From JBCDCP01 sp039181495 (GTDB lineage Bacteria > Pseudomonadota > Alphaproteobacteria > Rhizobiales > Tepidamorphaceae), in assembly GCA_039181495.1 (NCBI GenBank), contig JBCDCP010000009.1:1-37014 (forward strand): a DNA stretch of 37,014 bases. Reading direction: 5' to 3'. The notes under the pieces are model-generated. The model was not told the DNA's origin, searched no databases, and saw only the letters and a list, made by a program, of their open reading frames with translations. Positions within the stretch are counted from its first letter, which is position 1. Every line of letters begins with the position of its first letter. The position numbers were made by a program, and so were the translations under genes. Shown one piece after another: positions 7,938 through 16,945 of this stretch.

Positions 7938-9257
7938 CTAGCGCTCGCGTAGTGCCTCGCTGCCCACACGCAATACCGGTTTCATCAAATAATCGAGCAC
8001 GGTCTTCTTGCCGGTAAGAATGTCGACGGTTGCCACCATTCCGGGAAGAATCTCGATTGTCTCACCGCTCCGTGTCAGTCCACCGGCCTCTGTCTTGACG
8101 ATGACCCGGTAGAATGTGTTGCCCTGATCGTCTTCAATGGTATCGGCGCTGATGCGCTCAACCGTGCCGCCGATGTCGCCATAGACCAGAAAATCATAGG
8201 CTGTGAGTTTGACGCTCGCCGCCTGCCCCGGTCGGATGAATGCGACGTCCTGCGGCCGCACCCGTGCTTCGATGAGTAACGTGTCGTCGAGCGGGGTGAT
8301 CTCGACAATGTCGATGGCGGGCCGCACGACCGCACCGATCGTGGAAACATTAAGCCGGTTTACAATACCCCTTACCGGTGCGCGCAACAGTGTGCGTTTC
8401 ACCCGATCGGCCGCACCGCGTTCGGTTTCTTCGAGAACCGCCAGTTCGGCCAATGCTAAAGCCAGTTTCTCGCGGGCCTCGGCACGGAATCTCAAATTGA
8501 CTGCATCAACCCGGCGACGTGCTTCGTCTATTGCGGATTCAGCACGTGGCAGGGCGGCCTTGGTGACCTGCAACTGGCCTTTCGCCTCAGCGAACTGACG
8601 TTCAAGGCGCAACAATTCGATCTGCGGCACAGCGCCTCGGCTCGATAGGTTCCGGGTCAGTTCAACTTCGCGGTCAAGCGGCTCAAGGGTCGCCTGCAGC
8701 CTTGCTTCATTGGCACGCAGTTCACGCAACTCCTGCTCGCGCTGTAGGAGCTGTTGGCGCAGGATCTCGGTCTCTTCGATGCGTTGGGCCTGTCGGCTGA
8801 GAAAGGCTGCACGTTCGGCGGCCACCGAACTGCCGGCTTGCTCACTGAGCTTTGCAGCAAAGCTGACGGCGTCCTGTCCGTCAGCTTCAGCTTCGAGCCG
8901 TGAAATCTGCGCCTCGAGTGATCGCCGACGTGAGCGAACCTCGCCCAGCGTGGAGGCAAGGCCGGTATCATCGACCTCGATCAAGACCTGACCGGCCTCG
9001 ACGAGATCTCCTTCGCGCACCCTGATGTCGCGGACAATGCCGCCATCGAGCGTCTGCACGACCTGGGTCTGTGAGGAAGGGATCACCTGGCCGGCCCCGG
9101 TCGTTGACTCCTCGACCGTGGCCCAGTTCGCCCAACCCAGGAATGCCGCGAACATCAATGCGATGACGATGATCTGGAGCCAGGCGCCATCGCCTCCGGG
9201 ATGCTCGGTCGCTGCCCGGGCATCATTGGCGAAACGGAGGTCATCCTGGCTTGTCAT
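7938..9257 (-). CDS. Type I secretion periplasmic adaptor (HlyD family)
   Basis: Membrane-fusion protein of 439 residues that would bridge the inner-membrane ABC exporter to an outer-membrane channel. It has a short cytoplasmic tail, one transmembrane helix (about 26-46), a first lipoyl-type half with TLDGGIVRDIRVREGDLV, a long charged coiled coil (about 95-280), the second lipoyl half (RAPVRGIVNRLN) and the beta-barrel domain ending in YLMKPVLRVGSEALRER, the usual HlyD/PrtE-type C-terminus. The open frame runs back to 9392 inside the exporter gene, but the ATG at 9257, 10 bp after the exporter's stop codon, gives a normal N-terminus. It is translated downstream of the ABC protein. No TolC-like gene or repeat-in-toxin substrate is in the window. 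Confidence 0.9.
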   Translation of the reverse strand: MTSQDDLRFANDARAATEHPGGDGAWLQIIVIALMFAAFLGWANWATVEESTTGAGQVIPSSQTQVVQTLDGGIVRDIRVREGDLVEAGQVLIEVDDTGLASTLGEVRSRRRSLEAQISRLEAEADGQDAVSFAAKLSEQAGSSVAAERAAFLSRQAQRIEETEILRQQLLQREQELRELRANEARLQATLEPLDREVELTRNLSSRGAVPQIELLRLERQFAEAKGQLQVTKAALPRAESAIDEARRRVDAVNLRFRAEAREKLALALAELAVLEETERGAADRVKRTLLRAPVRGIVNRLNVSTIGAVVRPAIDIVEITPLDDTLLIEARVRPQDVAFIRPGQAASVKLTAYDFLVYGDIGGTVERISADTIEDDQGNTFYRVIVKTEAGGLTRSGETIEILPGMVATVDILTGKKTVLDYLMKPVLRVGSEALRER

Positions 9258-9267
9258 CGATGTGTCC

Positions 9268-11529
9268 CTAAGGCGTCGGTGCCGTGTCGGTGCCAGGCGA
9301 TGTGGCGCCTGTTGTCCTGCTGCGGGCGACTTTGTCCAATCGTTTGAGGATGTCTTTCGTCGGACCGTCCATGACGATCCGCCCCTGATCAATGACGATC
9401 AGCCGGTCCAACATTGGCAGAAATGCGCCGCGGTGGGTGCAGACGATGAGGGTTCGTCCTTCCTCCGCAACACTCTCCATTTCCGCAACCAGATGGGCTT
9501 CGGCCTGGCGGTCGAGTGTTGCTGTTGGTTCGTCAAGGAACATGACCGGCGGATTGCGGATCAGGATGCGCGCCAGCGCGACGGCTTGTTTCTGACCGCC
9601 CGACAGCCCGAGGCCACGCTCGCCCACCGGCATCATGAGACCAAGCGGATGGGTTTGTGTGAACTGATCAACACCGCAAAGCCGGGCGACGCGGGCAATG
9701 TCGGCATCTGTGGCATGCGGGCGACCCATGACGATGTTGTCGCGTACCGTACCGGCGAACACGTCGGCATTCTGCCCGACATAGCCCACAATCGATCGTA
9801 GGTCGGCGGGATTGTGGGCGCGCGTATCCGAACCTGCAACGATTATCGAGCCGCTGTCGGGCGCATAGAACCCTACCAGAAGCTTACCGAGCGTCGTCTT
9901 GCCCGATCCGATACGACCGACAATTCCCACCTTTTCTCCTGGAGCAATCGTCAGTGAAACATCGGAGACCGCCGGTGCGGATCCACCAGGATAGGTGAAC
10001 GTGACATTGCGGAACTCGATCTGGGCCGGCCCGGCATCGAAGGCTTGCGCATGGCCCAGCGCCTCAGTCTCGAGCTTCATCAACTGGTTGATGCTGCGAT
10101 AGGCGCCGGTCGCTTGCTGAAGCCGCACCAGAGTCATGGCGATGTTGGCAAGCGGCGCCAGAACGCGGCCAGCGAGGATATTGGTCGCGATCAGACCACC
10201 GATTGTGATGGTGCCGGCGGCAACAAGAAAGACGCCCCAGACAATGATGATCACGCCGACGGACTGCTGGATCGATGTCGTGAGGTGCAAGACCAGGGAA
10301 GACCATGTCCGGGTCGAAGTGCCGGCGCGGACATTGGCGGCGACCGAGTCCTCCCATTTTCGCTGCATGACACCCTCGGCGCCCGCCGCACGAAGCGATT
10401 CAAGACCGACCAGTCCCTCGACCAGGACGGCGTGGCGGCGATTTGCTTCGGCCTGTGTTCGCGCGATGGCCTGGCTCAGCGGTACTCGCGCGACCAGCGT
10501 GATCAGCAGGACGATCGGTACCGCGATCAGGGGCACAAGCGCGAGCGGGCCGACAAGAAACCAGATCGCCGCGATAAACACGAAGATGAACAGGAAATCG
10601 GTGGCTGCAATTACTGTCTGCGAGGTGAAGACCTCGCGGATCGTATCGAATTCGCGAACCTGGCTCGCCAGGACGCCAGTAGCGGCGTGATGCTCTGTTG
10701 TGCGTAATCGCATGAGCCTCGCAAAAAGCTCGGACGCGAGTCGCATGTCGATCCGCCGCCCTGCCCGATCGAGCACGAGGCCGCGCAATTGCCGCAGAAT
10801 CAGGTCGAAGAAGAGTGCGATGGCGACGCCGAGCGCGAGGGCAATCAGCGTGGGTACCGCAAAGTTGGGGATCACGCGGTCATAGACATTCATGATGAAG
10901 AAGGGCGAGGCCAGTCCCAGAAGATTGATCATGAACGCGGCGATGATCACTTGCAGCCAGGATGGCCAGGCACGCCTGACGGGGCCGAAGAACCAGTGTC
11001 CGGATGGTTCCGGCAGAGCTTCCGCGGCTGCGCCGAAACGCCGGCCCTGGGCCCGAGCATTTGACTCTGGCGTTATGAAGAACAGCTCGCCCTCGCGTGC
11101 GGCTGACAGCGCCTTGAGTTCGATCTTGCGGATCCGTCCCTTGCCGATGGGGTCGTAGATCTCAGCCCGGCCCTCCGAGCCCTCGATAGAGAGCACAACG
11201 CAGGCTTTGCCCGATCTGAGGGGAACAATGACCGGGAGCACGACAGCTGGTATTTCGGTCAAGGCAACGCTACGCGGTTCAGCGATCATAGCGAAACTGC
11301 CAGCCGCGCGCGGAATGAGTGCGGGGGTCAGCCTGCCATCCTGCATTGGCAGGCCGGCCAATGCGCCCTGGCGCGAAAATGGTAGCGCGAATTCACGCGC
11401 AACGAAGTCGAGGCATTCGATGAGCGGATCAGAAGATGAAGCGGCCGATGTTTGCTCGGGCAGCCGATCGCTACCATTGGTCTTCGCTGCGTCACCGGAG
11501 CTGGATGTGCCGTTGCCGCGCCCCCGCAT
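9268..11529 (-). CDS. Type I secretion system permease/ATPase (LapB-like ABC exporter)
   Basis: A 753-residue ABC exporter half-transporter that would push an unfolded protein out through the HlyD adaptor and a TolC-type channel. Order of domains: a Ser/Gly/Thr-rich leader (1-33), a degenerate C39 peptidase-like domain (about 34-150) lacking the catalytic DCG cysteine and with KACVVL where the active histidine would be, six membrane helices (about 190-460, beginning near SPFFIMNVYDRVIPN), and an ATPase domain with Walker A GRIGSGKTT (539-546), signature LSGGQ (642-646), Walker B VMFLDEP (662-668) and the switch histidine in CTHR. All ATPase motifs look active. The dead peptidase domain is typical of LapB/HlyB-type exporters that recognise C-terminal signals. 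The substrate is unknown. Confidence 0.92.
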   Translation of the reverse strand: MRGRGNGTSSSGDAAKTNGSDRLPEQTSAASSSDPLIECLDFVAREFALPFSRQGALAGLPMQDGRLTPALIPRAAGSFAMIAEPRSVALTEIPAVVLPVIVPLRSGKACVVLSIEGSEGRAEIYDPIGKGRIRKIELKALSAAREGELFFITPESNARAQGRRFGAAAEALPEPSGHWFFGPVRRAWPSWLQVIIAAFMINLLGLASPFFIMNVYDRVIPNFAVPTLIALALGVAIALFFDLILRQLRGLVLDRAGRRIDMRLASELFARLMRLRTTEHHAATGVLASQVREFDTIREVFTSQTVIAATDFLFIFVFIAAIWFLVGPLALVPLIAVPIVLLITLVARVPLSQAIARTQAEANRRHAVLVEGLVGLESLRAAGAEGVMQRKWEDSVAANVRAGTSTRTWSSLVLHLTTSIQQSVGVIIIVWGVFLVAAGTITIGGLIATNILAGRVLAPLANIAMTLVRLQQATGAYRSINQLMKLETEALGHAQAFDAGPAQIEFRNVTFTYPGGSAPAVSDVSLTIAPGEKVGIVGRIGSGKTTLGKLLVGFYAPDSGSIIVAGSDTRAHNPADLRSIVGYVGQNADVFAGTVRDNIVMGRPHATDADIARVARLCGVDQFTQTHPLGLMMPVGERGLGLSGGQKQAVALARILIRNPPVMFLDEPTATLDRQAEAHLVAEMESVAEEGRTLIVCTHRGAFLPMLDRLIVIDQGRIVMDGPTKDILKRLDKVARSRTTGATSPGTDTAPTP

Positions 11530-11754
11530 CAGCCGTCAATCCTGCGTTGCACACATGTTACTCGGCGCGAATCCTAGCAACTGGGCGCGGAATAAGCGAG
11601 ACATTCCAATCCGCTGCGGGTTCAGCAGCTTCCCGGGCTGAACAGATTCGTCCCTACGGGTAACGTCAAAACTCGGTGGCCGTGAAGGCCAGGTCTAGCC
11701 GGCCCGGCCATGGTTGGACATTGTTGTCGGACGATTTTACCGCTAACCGAGAGC

Positions 11755-11773
11755 GTGATCTCGGGGATATCAC
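11755..11773 (+). promoter_or_regulatory. Inverted repeat covering the ribosome site of the CHASE2 cyclase gene
   Basis: GTGATCTC (11755-11762) and GATATCAC (11766-11773) pair over 8 bp with one mismatch around a GGG loop, ending one base before the ATG at 11775. The only Shine-Dalgarno-like bases (GGGG) are in the loop and its edge, so folding could limit translation, or the repeat could be a protein site. Its half-site spacing does not fit a CRP site. Confidence 0.4.
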
Positions 11774-11774
11774 T

Positions 11775-14000
11775 ATGCACCGACTACTGAGTGCAGTGTT
11801 TAATAGCAGCCAACTGGTCCGCCTGGTTGGACTGGTGCTGCTTGCGGCCATGATCATGCTGCGCCTCTGGGATCCTGCACCTTTGGAGGTGCTGCGGCTC
11901 AAGACGTTCGACACATTTCAGCGGATTAAGCCCAACGACAATCCGGCGCGCCCGGTGGTGATCGTTGATATCGACGAGGAATCGCTGGCAGCGAAGGGCC
12001 AATGGCCCTGGCCTCGAACTCTGATCGCCGAAATGATGGATAACATGCGTCAGGCCGGCGCTGTTGCCGTCGGACTGGATATCATCTTTGCCGAAGAGGA
12101 CCGAACCTCACCGGCGCTCATTCTTGAAAGTGCCGTTGGTGTCGATGACCAGATGCGGCAGCAGCTTCTGGCGATGCCGAGCAACGACACCGTTCTTGCA
12201 CAGGCGATGGGACGTGGGATCGTGGTCGTCGGGCAGTCCGGTTATCATCGGGCCTTGGAGCGACAGGATAGCTTCGACGTTCCAAGCCCACCGCTGGCGA
12301 CGCTGGGCGGTGATCCAAAGCCGTTTCTGCTGCATTACCCCGATCTGTTGCACAACATCGAGGAGTTGCAGACGGCTGCCAACGGTGGCGGCGCTCTGAC
12401 GTCCAATTCGGACGCCGATGGCATTACTCGCCGTGTTCCTCTGGCGATCGTTGCACGAGACCGGATCTACGCAACGCTCTCGGTTGAATTACTACGCGTT
12501 GCGGCGGGAAATCGGCCACTGATCATCCGGACCAATGATGCCGGTATCGAGGAAATCAACGTCGCCGGACTGTCGATTCCAACCGATGAATCTGCTCGTG
12601 CATGGGTGCGGTTTTCCGAATCCGATCCCGCCCGTTACGTATCGGCCGCCGGTGTCCTAGATGGCGAAGCGCAGGCGCTTGCGCGGCTCAACGGCAAGAT
12701 CGTGCTGGTGGGAACATCGGCGCTCGGGCTGTTCGACATCAAGGCGACTCCGCTTGATCCGGTCATGCCGGGTGTCGAGGTTCATGCCCAGCTGATCGAG
12801 AACATCCTAACCAAACAGCATCTCGTTCGGCCGAATTTTGCGATCGCCGCCGAACTGCTGGCCGCTTTCCTGGTCGGTCTGTTCATTATCGTCGTGGTGC
12901 CGTTTCTGCCGGCGATATACACGTTGCTATCGGGCGTCGTGGTCAATGCGGGCATCATCGGCGGCAGTTACTGGTTGTTTGCTGACAGGTCGTTTTTGAT
13001 CGATCCGACGTTTCCGCTGCTAACCAGTGCGGTCGTATTCGGTGCGCTCGTTTTCTACAGCTACATCCGGGAAGAGTCCCAGCGCCGCGAGATCCGGTCG
13101 GCGTTTCGCCAGTATCTTTCGCCTGATGTGGTCGAGCAGCTCGCCAGTGATCCCTCCAAGCTCAAGCTCGGCGGCGAGACCAAGGAGATGACCATCCTGT
13201 TCTCCGATGTACGCGGGTTCACCAGCATCTCGGAGGAATACAAGGACTACCCTGAGGCTCTTACGGAGTTGATCAACCGGCTACTGACGCCTCTGTCCGA
13301 GGCTGTCGTCCGCCATGGGGGGACGATCGACAAATACATGGGCGACAACATCATGGCGTTCTGGAATGCGCCACTAGACGACGAAGCCCATGCCAGCCGG
13401 GCGCTGAGTGCGGCACTGGAAATGCTGGCGACGCTGGAGACACTCAATGCACAGATCGTCACCGAGACCACGCCGGACGGCAATCCCACTCAGCCATTTG
13501 CGATCGGCGTTGGCCTTAATACCGGTGTCAATGTGGTCGGCAACATGGGGTCAGACCTGCGTTTCGACTACACGGTTCTCGGCGACAATGTGAACGTCGC
13601 ATCGCGGCTAGAAGGGCAGACCAAGAGCTATGGCGTCGGCATTCTGGTTGGAGAACGGACCGCGGCGCTTGCCAGTGACCAGTTCATCTTGATCGAGGTC
13701 GATCTGGTGCGCGTTAAAGGTAAGGCGGAACCGGAGCGGGTCTTCACCGTTCTCGGAAAGTCCGAGCCAAACGATGGCGGTGGATTCGATCGTTTGGCTA
13801 ACGCCTTTGCCGCAATGCTGGAACACTATCGCAACCAGGATTGGGACGAAGCGGAAAAGCAGCTGAGAGTGGCACGTAAGGCCGATGGCGGCGGCCAAAT
13901 TTCTGGTCTTTTGAACGTCTATCAAGGTCGCATTGCCTCTTTTCGCGAGGCACCGCCGCCAAAAGGCTGGGATGGGGTGTTTACAGCGGCAACGAAGTAG
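11775..14000 (+). CDS. CHASE2-domain class III adenylate/guanylate cyclase
   Basis: Membrane sensor cyclase of 741 residues that makes cAMP or cGMP. Architecture: one N-terminal transmembrane helix (about 15-29), an extracytoplasmic CHASE2 sensor (about 42-350, with VVIVDIDEESLAAKGQWPWPR and the late DIKATPLDPVMPGVEVHA), three membrane helices (about 355-378, 382-402 and 410-430) and a C-terminal cyclase domain (about 470-660). The first metal aspartate is in SDVRGFT (478), the lysine and second aspartate are in DKYMGD (520 and 524), and the GDNVNVASRLE segment (603-613) is intact, so activity is expected; the lysine favours ATP. The frame also opens at a GTG (11676), but the ATG at 11775 begins just before the membrane helix. 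It converges with an MBL-fold hydrolase gene that may degrade the product. Confidence 0.9.
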   Translation: MHRLLSAVFNSSQLVRLVGLVLLAAMIMLRLWDPAPLEVLRLKTFDTFQRIKPNDNPARPVVIVDIDEESLAAKGQWPWPRTLIAEMMDNMRQAGAVAVGLDIIFAEEDRTSPALILESAVGVDDQMRQQLLAMPSNDTVLAQAMGRGIVVVGQSGYHRALERQDSFDVPSPPLATLGGDPKPFLLHYPDLLHNIEELQTAANGGGALTSNSDADGITRRVPLAIVARDRIYATLSVELLRVAAGNRPLIIRTNDAGIEEINVAGLSIPTDESARAWVRFSESDPARYVSAAGVLDGEAQALARLNGKIVLVGTSALGLFDIKATPLDPVMPGVEVHAQLIENILTKQHLVRPNFAIAAELLAAFLVGLFIIVVVPFLPAIYTLLSGVVVNAGIIGGSYWLFADRSFLIDPTFPLLTSAVVFGALVFYSYIREESQRREIRSAFRQYLSPDVVEQLASDPSKLKLGGETKEMTILFSDVRGFTSISEEYKDYPEALTELINRLLTPLSEAVVRHGGTIDKYMGDNIMAFWNAPLDDEAHASRALSAALEMLATLETLNAQIVTETTPDGNPTQPFAIGVGLNTGVNVVGNMGSDLRFDYTVLGDNVNVASRLEGQTKSYGVGILVGERTAALASDQFILIEVDLVRVKGKAEPERVFTVLGKSEPNDGGGFDRLANAFAAMLEHYRNQDWDEAEKQLRVARKADGGGQISGLLNVYQGRIASFREAPPPKGWDGVFTAATK

Positions 14001-14039
14001 CTGCCCGCGAATGAACCATCACACTGTCGGCGCTGTTGT

Positions 14040-14054
14040 CTGCCGAAATGGCAG
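14040..14054. terminator. Small hairpin between convergent cyclase and MBL genes
   Basis: CTGCC-GAAAT-GGCAG is a 5-bp stem that lies between the two convergent stop codons. It lacks a T-run on either strand, so it is only a weak terminator candidate. Confidence 0.25.
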
Positions 14055-14885
14055 TCAGACGGTCAGCTCCATGCCCTGGCGTGCGAACAGGCTGCCGGGC
14101 ATCTCAGCGTCGAGCTTGAGCTGCAACGCGTCGAATTCCTCATCGGTGCGCAATGGCCGGTGGTGCATTGCGGCCAACTGGCTGACATTGGCCGCCTTGC
14201 AGATCCGAACGCCTTGCTCCCAAGTGGAATGTCCGAAGCCGACATAGTTGGGATACTCAGCATCGGTGTACATGGCGTCGAACACCATCAGATCGCTGTG
14301 GCGTACGAACTCGATCAATCCGGCTTCGGGACCCTCGGCAGCATGCTCATGGTCGAACATGAGGCAGACGGTCCGGCCACCATGCTCGATACGGTAGCCT
14401 GTTGCGCCACCGGGATGGGTCAAACCGAATGTCTTGATCGTAATGCCTTCATACGGCTTGAGCGTCTCGGTCTGCTGAAAGTCCTGATACCGGACTTCGG
14501 CATTCCACCGCTCAGGACCAACAGGAAAATAGGGCTGAACCATCAGACCTTCGAAGAACCGTTTTGTCGCGCCGGCCTGGTTCAGGTGGCCGGACCACAC
14601 CCGAACCTCGCAGCCCGGCCTGTAAAGCGGATAGAAAAAGGGTATGCCCTCGACATGGTCAAAATGGGCGTGACTGAAGAAAAGATCGAAATTCTGGTGA
14701 CCGTCGCGCACGAGCTGATTGCCCAGTACCCTGATGCCGGAACCTGCATCAAAGATGAGCACGCGCGTCCCACAACGCACCTCAACGCAAATGGTGTCGC
14801 CACCATAACGCATGAAGGCCGGATCGCCGACGGCGATAGATCCGCGGACGCCCCAGAAGCGCACCGATATGGGTGAAGAACTCAT
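14055..14885 (-). CDS. Metallo-beta-lactamase-fold hydrolase (possible cyclic-nucleotide phosphodiesterase)
   Basis: A 276-residue MBL-fold enzyme. The dinuclear metal site is complete: HAHFDH at 72-77, H157 in LTHPGG, an aspartate in FDHEH (178) and a late histidine region around GHSTWEQG (219) and AAMHHRPL (240). The N-terminus VRFWGVRGSIAVG followed by YGGDTICVEV is characteristic of a subgroup of single-domain MBL proteins, some annotated as class II-like cyclic-nucleotide phosphodiesterases. The frame opens at a TTG (14897), but ATG 14885 with GGGGTG upstream is better. It is last in the bdhA-patatin-extensin run and converges with a CHASE2 cyclase 54 bp away, which makes a cAMP-degrading role attractive but unproven; RNA or other phosphodiester substrates are possible. 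Confidence 0.82.
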   Translation of the reverse strand: MSSSPISVRFWGVRGSIAVGDPAFMRYGGDTICVEVRCGTRVLIFDAGSGIRVLGNQLVRDGHQNFDLFFSHAHFDHVEGIPFFYPLYRPGCEVRVWSGHLNQAGATKRFFEGLMVQPYFPVGPERWNAEVRYQDFQQTETLKPYEGITIKTFGLTHPGGATGYRIEHGGRTVCLMFDHEHAAEGPEAGLIEFVRHSDLMVFDAMYTDAEYPNYVGFGHSTWEQGVRICKAANVSQLAAMHHRPLRTDEEFDALQLKLDAEMPGSLFARQGMELTV

Positions 14886-14976
14886 CGCACCCCGCAAGTA
14901 CCGCTAGGACATATCGGCGTCGTGTTCCTGTATCGCAAGCGGAATTTGATTGAAGGTGAATTTCTGCGCGACAACG

Positions 14977-15834
14977 TCAGCGGCAATAGGGCGTCCGGTT
15001 GCGCCGTTTGGCCATGTCGAGATGCAGGTGATCGTCATGGAAATCGTCTGCCCCGGGGCCAAGAACCGTCATGAACGGCCCGCAGGCCGAGGCGCGGATC
15101 TCGCGCTGGAATTCCGCCATGGGCGAGCCCGGTAGGTGAGTGGGGCCGGGGTCAAGTTCGACCTTCGGCTCTGGCTCGTTGTCGGTGTCGCTCTGAGGCG
15201 TTTCGCCGTCTTCGGCCTCGATGTCGTCAGGAAGATTGTCCTCGCCATCGATCGGGAGAACCGGGATCGCGCGCCCGTCCTGCAAGACAAAGGCGCGGAT
15301 ATCAAAGGCATTGGCCGAGGCATGTTCAGACAGTCTGGCCCCTGGCTGATGGTTGCGGGTACGGCAGGCATAGGACACGCCAGGAGGGAGTTCTGCCAAC
15401 GGGCTTCCAAAATGCCGCGTTGCGGCCTGGTCCACGGACTCGCCGAGCCACCGTGCCAGTGCGCCGGTCATGGCGCAGGACAAGCGGGTCTCGCCGGCAA
15501 TCGGGATCGCGCGCGCGGTGCCGAGCGCGGTCACGAGCAAGACATCGTTGCGACCGCAGACACCCTCGGAGATGGGTGGAGCAACCTCTGCTTCGACAAT
15601 CAGGCCGTCAATGCTGCTGCCGCATAACTCGGCTGGGTTCGCGGCGAGGGGCTTTGCAGCCTCTTCCGGTTCGTGCACCACGCGGCGAGGTGGTGCGGGT
15701 GGTTTCAGCGGCAGCGTCTGATGGAATAGCGGCGGCAATGGCGGCGACTCCGGCAAACCCGATGCGTCGGCCCGCCATGGAAACAGGACCGTCATGGCGA
15801 AAAACGCTGCAAGGATTCGGTGCGGAGTTCTCAA
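14977..15834 (-). CDS. Extensin-like C-terminal domain protein, exported
   Basis: A 285-residue secreted protein with the Extensin-like_C domain, common in Alphaproteobacteria and structurally related to D,D-carboxypeptidase-type zinc folds. Visible metal-ligand motifs are SEHASANAFDI (H171, D178) and DDHLHLD near 267-273. A proline-rich linker (28-52) follows the signal peptide. An acidic low-complexity insert (about 196-228, rich in D, E and P) interrupts the domain. The start is a TTG at 15834 overlapping the patatin stop (TTGA); it is needed to give a full signal peptide (RTPHR, then ILAAFFAMTVLF, then ADASG), whereas the next ATG (15795) would cut the hydrophobic core. A cell-wall or envelope role is likely, but no substrate is known. 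Confidence 0.82.
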   Translation of the reverse strand: MRTPHRILAAFFAMTVLFPWRADASGLPESPPLPPLFHQTLPLKPPAPPRRVVHEPEEAAKPLAANPAELCGSSIDGLIVEAEVAPPISEGVCGRNDVLLVTALGTARAIPIAGETRLSCAMTGALARWLGESVDQAATRHFGSPLAELPPGVSYACRTRNHQPGARLSEHASANAFDIRAFVLQDGRAIPVLPIDGEDNLPDDIEAEDGETPQSDTDNEPEPKVELDPGPTHLPGSPMAEFQREIRASACGPFMTVLGPGADDFHDDHLHLDMAKRRNRTPYCR

Positions 15835-16907
15835 GAAAACGCCTCTCGCAGATCGAGCGTTGCTTCTTTGCCGATCGAGTCAAAGTTCTCGTCGAGCCAT
15901 TCTGACGCGCTGTCACGCCCGATGTCATGCAATTGCCGGAAGAACCGCCAACTGGTGTCGAGCTTGGTGCTTGAGCCGAACTTCTGCAGTGCGCTGTCGG
16001 CATCGATCCGGTGCATCCGGTTGCGGCTGTACTGCTTTGCATCGAGCCGTCGCTGATCGAGCAGCCGGTTGACGAAATCGATCGCGCGGAACTCGCGCAG
16101 CATCGATGCATTGAATGTGATCTCGTTGATGCGTTCGGCAATATCGCGGCTTGTTGTTGGAAGTTCGTCTCGATAGATCGGATTGATCTGCACCAGCAGG
16201 ATGTCGTTGCAGGTCGTTTCGGTGAAAAACGGGTACAGCGCGGGATTGCCCATATAGCCGCCATCCCAGTAGGCCTCACCATCAATTTCGACAGCCTGAA
16301 AGATCAGAGGCAGGCAGGCGGATGCCATGACGGCGTCGGCTGTGACATCAGCTCCGCGGAACAGCTTGATCTTGCCGTTGCGTACATTGGTGGCAGAGAT
16401 GAACAGCTTGATGTCCTTGCAGCCGTGAACCTGATCGAAATCGACCAGGCTTTCGAGTACCTCGCGTAGCGGATTTATGTTGAGCGGATTGAAGGTATAC
16501 GGCGAGGCAACCTGCGAAAACGCATTCATCATGCCGAAGCGATCCATGCCCGGCAGTTTCCAGAACCCGAATATCGTATCGATGATTGCGTGAGGCGCAC
16601 CGGGGATGCCGGACTCACGGCTGACGCCTTTCCAGAATTCTGCCAGCTTCTCGCGTGCGCCGTCCGCGCCGCCTCGGGCATAGCCATCGGCCAGGACCAC
16701 AGCATTCATCGCGCCTGCACTGGTGCCAGAGATACCCTCGATCGACAGGCGGCCATCTTCCAGCAGCCGGTCGAGCACACCCCAGGTGTAGGCGCCATGT
16801 GCCCCACCACCTTGCAGTGCAAGGTTGATAGGCTTGGTGTTCGGTCGCGCAGATTTTCGTGCTCCACGGCGCACGCGCTTGACCGCGGAACTAATGGGAC
16901 CAGCCAT
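15831..16907 (-). CDS. Patatin-like phospholipase family protein
   Basis: A 358-residue patatin-fold acyl hydrolase. The catalytic elements are all present: the oxyanion loop QGGGAHGAY (32-40), the nucleophile elbow GTSAG with S63, and the dyad aspartate in WDGG (D215). Patatins cleave acyl esters of phospholipids, and some patatin relatives act on storage polymers. There is no signal peptide; the N-terminus is basic, suggesting a cytoplasmic or membrane-surface protein. It is 38 bp downstream of bdhA and overlaps the extensin-like gene by 4 bp, so the three are probably one transcript. Its pairing with 3-hydroxybutyrate dehydrogenase hints at work on PHB granules or their lipid coat, but this is inference. 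Confidence 0.88.
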   Translation of the reverse strand: MAGPISSAVKRVRRGARKSARPNTKPINLALQGGGAHGAYTWGVLDRLLEDGRLSIEGISGTSAGAMNAVVLADGYARGGADGAREKLAEFWKGVSRESGIPGAPHAIIDTIFGFWKLPGMDRFGMMNAFSQVASPYTFNPLNINPLREVLESLVDFDQVHGCKDIKLFISATNVRNGKIKLFRGADVTADAVMASACLPLIFQAVEIDGEAYWDGGYMGNPALYPFFTETTCNDILLVQINPIYRDELPTTSRDIAERINEITFNASMLREFRAIDFVNRLLDQRRLDAKQYSRNRMHRIDADSALQKFGSSTKLDTSWRFFRQLHDIGRDSASEWLDENFDSIGKEATLDLREAFS

Positions 16908-16945
16908 TTTTGTTGCGTCCTGACGCTAGGTATCGCGCTCACGCC

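Noticed and set aside
10045..10707. 220-codon open frame antisense to the ABC exporter
   Set aside because: Highly charged, repetitive composition and full overlap with a clear exporter gene.
11755..11773. CRP-like site at the cyclase start
   Set aside because: The half-sites GTGA and TCAC are 11 bp apart, whereas CRP sites need about 6 to 8 bp.
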